In this document: positions 23,390 to 27,736 of the stretch, piece by piece | Position numbering within the stretch: the first letter of the stretch is position 1 | Layout of the letters: each line of letters opens with the position of its first letter | IMG/VR virus record: IMGVR_UViG_3300040807_001643 | Coordinates: 1-27,736 of that record | Source of the DNA: a virus | Length of the DNA: 27,736 nucleotides | Direction: 5' to 3' (one strand) | The notes under the pieces: model-generated | Told to the model about the DNA's origin: nothing | Seen by the model: the letters and a program-made list of their open reading frames with translations, nothing else | Databases searched by the model: none | Program-made: the position numbers and the translations under genes

Positions 23390-24663
23390 TAATCATCTCC
23401 TGTGATGTTACGTTGCTCTAATAGTTTGTTATATCCTTCTTCATCTAAGTGTGTGATAGCAAGCCAAGCGTGAGTCATTTCGTCACCTGTTCTTGAACCT
23501 CCCATTACCCACATGTCAGGGTCTGGATTATTTGGATTGTCCACAGTGTTGTCGTACCACTGCTTGAGTATAATAACTGCTCCCGCAGGTATTAATGGTG
23601 CTACTTCTGGAGCATACAAATGACTGTGATGCCACGTGGCGCTCCAATTAGAGATTTGGCTAACTGCTTCTGTACGACCTGTCTCAGGATAGAAAATCTC
23701 TAAACTTGCTGCATTCATCCTTAAATGCCCGTGTGGTTGGAAACTATCTAAACGCACAGGATGGTCGAAAGTGTGGAAACCTTGTGTCATTTGATAGCCA
23801 TGTGGTGGGATAACCAAATCGTCTTGGTCTCCTAAGCGATACAAACTCAAGTCCTGCTTGTATTTCAATTGTTGGCTTTCCTCTTCTGTGTATAACCACA
23901 GTCCAATTTCTACCACATTGTCTTTGATCATTCCGCCTGGTGCCATTGCGCCAAGTCCACCTGGGAACATATGAATGTCCCACGATACTTGTGCGTTTGC
24001 TGGTAGTGTGCGACAGACTCCCTCTGGAACAATCTCTCCCCACTTTCCCATAGCATACTCCGTAAGCATACCTTCACGTCCTTCTGCTGTGATAATAGAG
24101 GAGTTTGCGTGATGTACAACTGCTTTTGCATCACCACGTGGTTTAACTTGTACTGCTTTGATACAACGATCTTCTGTAAGGCCGCTTGGTACTAAGTGCT
24201 TGTGCCAAAGATCGTTTCCGTTTGCTGGTATGTCTATTGCTACACTTGGAATTACAGCATCAGGTGGTCCAAAGTCACTTTCAAAGTTCCAAGCATCTGG
24301 ATCACGTAAATCTGCAGACTGTACTACGATATCTGCATCACCGTAAGGTGCACCTGCGTTAACCCACGCAACAACTGTGTCTATTTCATCTTGCGATAAA
24401 CGCCAGTCACCTTGTAGGTCTTGAATGCCTATGCCGTGATCGTAAGCATACGGAGGCATTTCTCTATTTGCAACTCTCATTTGTATAAGAGGTGCCCACG
24501 GACGTACTTGTTCGTACGTTTCAAAACTCATTGGTCCAATGCCACCTTGACGATGACAAACTACACAATTGTTGTTGATTATTTTTGCTACTTCGTCAGT
24601 ATAGGTTTGCGCTGCTGACATCAGCGGGAATAGCACAGCAAGTGCTGCGATAATGTGTTTCAT
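23389..24663 (-). CDS. Secreted cytochrome c - type-2 copper monooxygenase-like fusion (424 aa)
   Basis: First gene of the redox operon; CAGGAG precedes the ATG by 8 bases. Residues 1-18 are a signal peptide (cut near MSAAQ). The haem motif is CVVCH (Cys33, Cys36, His37), followed by GGIGPMSFETY and NREMPP (Met69 a candidate axial ligand), and the cytochrome domain ends near 105 in VVAWVNAGAP. Residues about 140-405 have the copper-monooxygenase pattern: VVHHAN (His184-His185), DIHM (His231), QPHGHLRM (His311, His313) and GDEM (Met396). It has the same layout as the 417-aa protein, but most other residues differ. The two are therefore old paralogues, possibly with different substrates or as two halves of one enzyme. 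The catalytic assignment rests on ligand spacing and not on tested activity. Confidence 0.8.
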   Translation of the reverse strand: MKHIIAALAVLFPLMSAAQTYTDEVAKIINNNCVVCHRQGGIGPMSFETYEQVRPWAPLIQMRVANREMPPYAYDHGIGIQDLQGDWRLSQDEIDTVVAWVNAGAPYGDADIVVQSADLRDPDAWNFESDFGPPDAVIPSVAIDIPANGNDLWHKHLVPSGLTEDRCIKAVQVKPRGDAKAVVHHANSSIITAEGREGMLTEYAMGKWGEIVPEGVCRTLPANAQVSWDIHMFPGGLGAMAPGGMIKDNVVEIGLWLYTEEESQQLKYKQDLSLYRLGDQDDLVIPPHGYQMTQGFHTFDHPVRLDSFQPHGHLRMNAASLEIFYPETGRTEAVSQISNWSATWHHSHLYAPEVAPLIPAGAVIILKQWYDNTVDNPNNPDPDMWVMGGSRTGDEMTHAWLAITHLDEEGYNKLLEQRNITGDD

Positions 24664-24719
24664 ACAAATTCTCCTGAGAACAATTAATATTTAAACACAT
24701 TATCTGCACAATGCAACCT

Positions 24720-24749
24720 ATTCTAGTGTAATGTTACAATTTATTACAA
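24720..24749 (-). promoter_or_regulatory. Candidate promoter of the redox operon
   Basis: On the minus strand TTGTAA (24749-24744) is followed after 18 bases by TAGAAT (24725-24720). The predicted start near 24713 would give a leader of about 50 bases before the ATG at 24663. There is no NATAAATA octamer in this gap. A second weak pair (TTGCAT, 17 bases, TAAATA) lies closer to the gene. Early expression is suggested but the match is only moderate. Confidence 0.35.
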
Positions 24750-24914
24750 TTACTCTGCTTTCCAGATAGTCCAAGCGCCATACGCAATAGCGCCGTAAGC
24801 TACTAGAGCAGCAATTGGTTTGAAGATAAGAAACGCAACGCCTGCGCCTACAAGTATAGCACCGTCTAATGTTGTACGTTCTTTGAGTCTTGCATTAATC
24901 CATTTTTGAACCAT
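24750..24914 (-). CDS. Small membrane protein, 54 aa
   Basis: The start is ATG 24914, with AAGGAGA 6 bases upstream; the in-frame TTG at 24935 overlaps that site and is rejected. An amphipathic basic N-terminus (VQKWINARLKERT) is followed by two hydrophobic segments (about residues 18-33 and 35-50) with a short turn at Pro33, ending in WKAE. This is probably a two-helix inner-membrane protein. A similar short protein is, to my memory, common in marine T4-like phages without known function. It has a perfect TATAAATA late promoter 22 bases upstream and is divergent from the next gene on the right. Confidence 0.8.
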   Translation of the reverse strand: MVQKWINARLKERTTLDGAILVGAGVAFLIFKPIAALVAYGAIAYGAWTIWKAE

Positions 24915-24935
24915 TTTTAATCTCCTTCTGTACAA

Positions 24936-24943
24936 TATTTATA
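24936..24943 (-). promoter_or_regulatory. T4-type late promoter (TATAAATA, perfect T4 consensus)
   Basis: The minus-strand octamer TATAAATA lies 22 bases before the ATG at 24914, in the 59-base divergent gap. It is one of two exact T4-consensus copies in the window. Confidence 0.7.
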
Positions 24944-24973
24944 TAAGTAATTGTTCCTATAGGAGGAATAATT

Positions 24974-25309
24974 ATGACTATTGAATTAGTAATTGGTGCT
25001 GTGATTGTTGCAGCCGTGGTTGCTTACTTTCTATTTAGGCAACCTGCCCAGGAAAATCCTGTAGTTGATGCAGTTAATGCTGTAACTACAGAACCTGAGC
25101 CCGCGAAAGTAGAAACGGTTGTTGAAGTTGACGCAAAGACTGTAAAAGTCACTAAGGCGAGTTTGTCAAAATTAACTAAGCAAGGCTTAGAAGATTTGGC
25201 AAAAGCAAATTATGGTGTTGACTTAGACAAGCGTAAAAAGAAAGATGAATTAGTTAAAGAAGTACTTGGTCTTGCAAAGGCCGAAAAGGCAGCTCTTAAG
25301 AAGGCCTAA
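24974..25309 (+). CDS. Membrane-anchored protein with SAP-like C-terminal domain
   Basis: A 111-aa plus-strand gene with a strong GGAGG site 8 bases before the ATG. Residues 4-22 are a single membrane segment (Val/Ala/Ile-rich, ending YFLFR). A Pro/Glu/Val-rich linker follows (about 25-58). Residues 62-102 (LSKLTKQGLEDLAKANYG, then DKRKKKDELVKEVL) look like a SAP or Rho-N-like helix-turn-helix DNA-binding module. The combination would tether DNA or a DNA-protein complex to the inner membrane, an idea not tested here. The end overlaps the convergent 95-aa gene by 14 bases. The gene is divergent from the 54-aa membrane protein. Confidence 0.75.
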   Translation: MTIELVIGAVIVAAVVAYFLFRQPAQENPVVDAVNAVTTEPEPAKVETVVEVDAKTVKVTKASLSKLTKQGLEDLAKANYGVDLDKRKKKDELVKEVLGLAKAEKAALKKA

Positions 25310-25583
25310 TAGATTTTCTTAACTGTTCAATTGCAGTCTCACAGCGAGTCAGCTTGCGTTCTAGGACGTTTATAGCTGCTCGCTGTTTTCTTGATTGTTC
25401 TTCCAAACTGCGGACATATGCCTCCGTGGGAATCTTTTGAACTGAACCATCTTCGCCCAACATCTCAAACATGTCAGCACCTTGGGCACGTAGGCCACCT
25501 GCTACACGATTAGGATTTTTATCAGATGATGACTGGGTCTGGGTTGGATTTTTTCTTCCGTACATTTGATTCAAATAGCTCAT
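25296..25583 (-). CDS. Hypothetical protein with C-terminal coiled coil, 95 aa
   Basis: ATG 25583 has GGAGG 7 bases upstream. The first 30 residues are polar and disordered-looking (Asn/Gln/Ser-rich), followed by GGLRAQGADMFEMLGEDGS. Residues about 50-92 (AYVRSLEEQSRKQRAAINVLERKL and on) form a strong heptad coiled coil. The family is not recognised by name, though the layout is typical of conserved small proteins in T4-like marine phages. The start lies inside the 3' end of uvsE: the two genes overlap by 62 bases in different frames. It has its own late promoter, which also lies inside uvsE. Confidence 0.75.
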   Translation of the reverse strand: MSYLNQMYGRKNPTQTQSSSDKNPNRVAGGLRAQGADMFEMLGEDGSVQKIPTEAYVRSLEEQSRKQRAAINVLERKLTRCETAIEQLRKSIRPS

Positions 25584-26616
25584 TAGTGTCCTCCATACTG
25601 TATTTATATAGTGCAATGCTTGCAAGATTTTTTGCCTTAGACTCTACCATAATGTCTGCATAAGGTAGAAACTCTAGTGCCCAGTCGTTGACAGCATCGT
25701 TCCACATGTAGTCTGAGTGAGCTCTCAGTTTGGCTTTTTTGTATCCTTGTTCGAGTAACGTTTGGAAATCGGGTCGAATATCTCGTGGTAAGTGTCCGAT
25801 ATGCTCTTCCCTTGACACCGAATAGTGTATAACAGGGCGTACACCACGCCAGCTGTCAATGATGCGATAAAAGCGGTCATCAGTAGGTTCAATATATTCT
25901 CCTCCACTATTACACCAATGATGGTGTATATCTAGCACCAAAGCGAGATCGTCTGCAAGCTCAAGCGATGCGTCAATTCCCCATTTGTTTTCGTCGTTTT
26001 CGATAGTAATACAGTTTCGTGCCTCTGGCGTGAGACGTTTAAGCGCGGCTTTGATACCGGCTGGACCTTGTCTACCTGAGATGTGGACGTTGCACTTGAA
26101 GTCTTGGAACTGCTTGCCGTAGCCCATCCACCTCGCGACGTTGATGTGATATTCAAACTCATCTATTGACCTTTCGACGATTTCTGGACTATCTGAAGCA
26201 AGGACTGTAAATTGGCCTGGGTGCATTGAGAGCCTAACATCAAGTTCTCTGGCTCGTTCTCCAACTTTTGCGAATTCTTTTTCACAGTACGCAACCACAT
26301 CTGGACGGCGCCAAAAATAACACCAAGTAGGCTCGGTATAAACAGGAAGTACATCAGAGCCCAGTCTGACCATTCTAAGCTGAGGGGGAAGATTTCCAAC
26401 ATACTCTATAAGTCTCCCATAGGACGCAATGTTATGGACCATAATGTCCCACAAGCGTTCTTCAGCAACATCTACAGTTTGACGGTTAAGCCACTGCACT
26501 GTTGTTGCTCTAGTATTTAGCGGTCGTTGTATCTCTTCTAACAGCTTCTTTTTTTGCGATTGATCTGGGTGCATATACTTGCAAGCAAAGCCTATGCGTT
26601 GTTGTGTAGATTTCAT
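25522..26616 (-). CDS. uvsE: UV damage endonuclease UvsE (UVDE family)
   Basis: A TIM-barrel endonuclease that nicks DNA 5' to UV photoproducts and starts alternative excision repair. Motifs in order (numbering from the chosen start): IGFACKYM at 8-15, SMHPGQF at 130-136, NVHISG at 177-182, ITIENDE at 203-209, LVLDIHHHW at 226-234, HSDYM at 300-304 and VESKAKNLA near 324. These supply the His/Glu/Asp metal ligands of the family. An ATG at 26649 is in frame, but the promoter at 26655-26683 predicts transcription to begin at about that ATG, so I chose 26616 (GGTGA 4 bases upstream); a leaderless start at 26649 is possible. The length of 364 aa is somewhat above the bacterial family. Useful to a virus in sunlit water. 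Confidence 0.9.
   Translation of the reverse strand: MKSTQQRIGFACKYMHPDQSQKKKLLEEIQRPLNTRATTVQWLNRQTVDVAEERLWDIMVHNIASYGRLIEYVGNLPPQLRMVRLGSDVLPVYTEPTWCYFWRRPDVVAYCEKEFAKVGERARELDVRLSMHPGQFTVLASDSPEIVERSIDEFEYHINVARWMGYGKQFQDFKCNVHISGRQGPAGIKAALKRLTPEARNCITIENDENKWGIDASLELADDLALVLDIHHHWCNSGGEYIEPTDDRFYRIIDSWRGVRPVIHYSVSREEHIGHLPRDIRPDFQTLLEQGYKKAKLRAHSDYMWNDAVNDWALEFLPYADIMVESKAKNLASIALYKYSMEDTNELFESNVRKKKSNPDPVII
25601..25608 (-). promoter_or_regulatory. T4-type late promoter (TATAAATA) inside uvsE
   Basis: The minus-strand octamer TATAAATA lies 18 bases before the ATG at 25583. It sits within the last 90 bases of the uvsE coding region. A GGAGG follows in the leader. Confidence 0.6.
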
Positions 26617-26654
26617 AAAGTCACCACAGGTTGTAAATTTTAAGTCCATAGTTT

Positions 26655-26683
26655 ATAATAACACCTTTATTGCCAATTGTCAA
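26655..26683 (-). promoter_or_regulatory. Sigma70-type promoter for uvsE
   Basis: On the minus strand a perfect TTGACA (26683-26678) is followed after 17 bases by TATTAT (26660-26655), one mismatch from consensus. The -35 lies in the last codons of the glycosyltransferase gene. Expected transcription start is near 26648. Confidence 0.65.
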
Positions 26684-27539
26684 TCACCCATTTATCTTTA
26701 CAGTTGTGCGGATTTGGGTCTCCATGAAATACTGCTACACTTGTTCCATCTTTTATTACAGGATCTCCATTAACTGCAAAGTCTCTTTGTCCTTTTGGTT
26801 TATTATCAAACCTTGGTTTGCCGCGCATTTCCCACTTATAACTTTGTATCCATTCGTCTGGCCAAAAATTAAAATTTTGTGTTATACAAACTCTAATCCA
26901 ATCTTGGTCACCTGGATAGCGTTTCATAATACTTTGTGAATTGTTTATAAAGTTTGTCCAAACTTCTGAATGTTGCCCTGTGTTTAATCTAAAAACACTT
27001 GAATTAAACTTTTGATAATTTTTAATTACAAATCTATTAAAGTCTCTAATAATATAAAACTTACCTGGATCGTGTGTAAATAGATAATCAATATTATCAA
27101 ATATAATTACATCTAGATCAAAAAATAATATTGTACCTTTAATAGGCAAGTTAGGATTAAAAAACATTGGCTTATACCACCATCCTTTTAAAGGATGATC
27201 TGGCAACGGCTCAATTCTAATCTCTTCATTTATTCCTTCAGGATTTTCTGTAAAGCAAACAAATTCATGATCAATAGTTAAGTTTCTTTTTACCATTGCA
27301 TATAGTTTGTTTACATAATCTGCATTATACTTGTCGCCGTATTTTAAACAAACTACATAATTTTGGAACGGTGTTCTAGTAGGAGGTTGAGGTGCAGGTA
27401 TAGGTCTTTTGACTTCTTTTATTGGTTCTACAATTTTCTGAGGATGAGTGCTTGCACCTATTTGCTTGAGAGATTTCTCCTTTGCTTTACGGATTTTTCG
27501 TTGCTCTTTTGTTTCGCCTTCTATGTACTTTTTAACCAA
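26667..27539 (-). CDS. Glycosyltransferase (GT-A fold, DxD motif)
   Basis: The N-terminal 55 residues are basic and Pro-rich. The catalytic-like domain begins at YVVCLKYGDKYN. ILFFDLDVIIFDNIDYLF (near residues 137-154) holds the DxD metal-binding motif. WWYKPMFF precedes it, and VFHGDPNPHNC near the end resembles the C-terminal HG-x-x-(K/N)P segment of sugar-nucleotide transferases. The frame has no ATG upstream, because it runs into the QueD-like gene. The likely start is TTG 27539, with GAGG 7 bases upstream, giving 290 aa. It would add a sugar to a phage DNA base, protein or host-surface glycan; which one is open. Its stop lies 17 bases before the ATG at 26649 and inside the uvsE promoter. 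Confidence 0.75.
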   Translation of the reverse strand: MVKKYIEGETKEQRKIRKAKEKSLKQIGASTHPQKIVEPIKEVKRPIPAPQPPTRTPFQNYVVCLKYGDKYNADYVNKLYAMVKRNLTIDHEFVCFTENPEGINEEIRIEPLPDHPLKGWWYKPMFFNPNLPIKGTILFFDLDVIIFDNIDYLFTHDPGKFYIIRDFNRFVIKNYQKFNSSVFRLNTGQHSEVWTNFINNSQSIMKRYPGDQDWIRVCITQNFNFWPDEWIQSYKWEMRGKPRFDNKPKGQRDFAVNGDPVIKDGTSVAVFHGDPNPHNCKDKWVIDNWQ

Positions 27540-27541
27540 AA

Positions 27542-27736
27542 CTAAGCCTCGTAGATCGCAGAGTTTGCTCCGTGTTCTGCACACTCTACTCGTACACAGT
27601 AACAACGATTGTTTGTTGATTCTCTAATTAATTTATCTGCAAAGTTAAATGCGTGTTCTGCAAACTTTTCTGCACCAACACCATCAAAGATGCGTAGCTC
27701 TGCTAGTCCTTTTTCTTCTAGTGCTTTAAGTGTTTC
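27542..27736 (-). CDS. QueD-like 6-carboxytetrahydropterin synthase, C-terminal part (N-terminus outside window)
   Basis: Only the last 64 codons are visible. AEKFAEHAFNFADKLI followed by VRVECAEHGANSAIYEA at the C-terminus is the characteristic QueD/6-pyruvoyl-tetrahydropterin-synthase ending, with the catalytic-pocket Glu in the E-x-G-A-N-S-A segment. The zinc-binding histidines would lie upstream outside the window. QueD makes a pterin precursor of queuosine and other deazaguanines. Marine T4-like phages often carry pieces of this pathway, for tRNA or for DNA modification. The stop is 2 bases before the TTG start proposed for the glycosyltransferase, so they share an operon. Confidence 0.75.
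   Translation of the reverse strand, partial: ETLKALEEKGLAELRIFDGVGAEKFAEHAFNFADKLIRESTNNRCYCVRVECAEHGANSAIYEA

Noticed and set aside
24731-24742. TGTAATGTTACA near-palindrome upstream of the redox operon as a regulator site
   Set aside because: Only 5-base arms in a very AT-rich gap; too short to support without a second copy.
24915-24935. TTG start at 24935 for the small membrane protein
   Set aside because: It would translate the Shine-Dalgarno itself; ATG 24914 is ideally placed behind AAGGAGA.
24906-24949. Possible plus-strand promoters for the SAP-like gene (TTGAAC with TACAAT, and TATAAGTA)
   Set aside because: The spacer of the first is 19 bases and the second has a mismatch in the core of the late octamer; neither is convincing.
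25296-25322. TTAAGAA / TTCTTAA inverted repeat at the convergent gene ends, as a bidirectional terminator
   Set aside because: The stem has only 7 AT-rich pairs, it lies inside the 3' end of the 95-aa gene, and no clear T-tract follows on either strand.
25725-26402. Three open frames of 60-79 aa on the minus strand in this stretch
   Set aside because: They are other-frame shadows of uvsE, which has all family motifs in the long frame.

Overview
The window looks like part of the genome of a marine T4-like contractile-tailed phage, probably from an assembled or uncultured virus. The evidence is as follows. Genes are tightly packed, often with TAATG or ATGA junctions, and almost all lie on the minus strand. 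There is a long run of repetitive tail-fibre/adhesin genes. Seven minus-strand genes have a T4-type late-promoter octamer (NATAAATA) 18-28 bases before the start. The accessory set is one known from marine T4-like phages: GroES-like co-chaperonin, MazG-like pyrophosphohydrolase, A-type Fe-S carrier, UvsE UV endonuclease, QueD-like pterin enzyme, glycosyltransferase and a DexA-type exonuclease. Base composition is AT-rich by eye (not computed). A marine alphaproteobacterial host is a guess from this gene set. No tRNA, rRNA, CRISPR array, transposase or integrase was seen, and no gene-free stretch exceeds 300 bases.

Layout from left to right, with genes on the minus strand unless stated. 1-1934: an unusual four-gene unit behind a near-consensus sigma70 promoter (small membrane protein, DEDDh exonuclease, 293-aa unknown, and a subtilase-like lipoprotein cut by the left edge). 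1994-3155: MazG-like, GroES-like and a lysine-rich protein behind a late promoter. 3186-5109: a DnaE-like fragment protein, a coiled-coil protein, a small virion protein and a sulfotransferase. 5121-21055: the adhesion cluster, made of a 1173-aa Ig-like protein, fibres of 242, 845 and 332 aa, a 48-aa mini-protein and a 2644-aa giant fibre. 21069-21428: an A-type Fe-S carrier sharing the late promoter of the giant fibre. 21490-21777 (plus strand): a zinc-ribbon protein.

21772-24663 is the most striking part: a three-gene redox operon. Two secreted proteins each join an N-terminal c-type haem motif to a domain that keeps every copper-ligand position of the type-2 copper monooxygenases (PHM/DBH family). 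A membrane-anchored monohaem cytochrome c is encoded between them. Phage-type genes lie on both sides: small membrane proteins, a 95-aa conserved-type protein, uvsE, a glycosyltransferase and queD. The simplest reading is that the phage carries a periplasmic, cytochrome-coupled copper oxygenase as auxiliary metabolism. Its substrate cannot be read from the sequence.

Regulation can be partly read. Structural and packaging-accessory genes sit behind NATAAATA late promoters. The nuclease/lipoprotein unit and uvsE have -35/-10 promoters with 17-base spacers, which suggests early or middle expression by host RNA polymerase.
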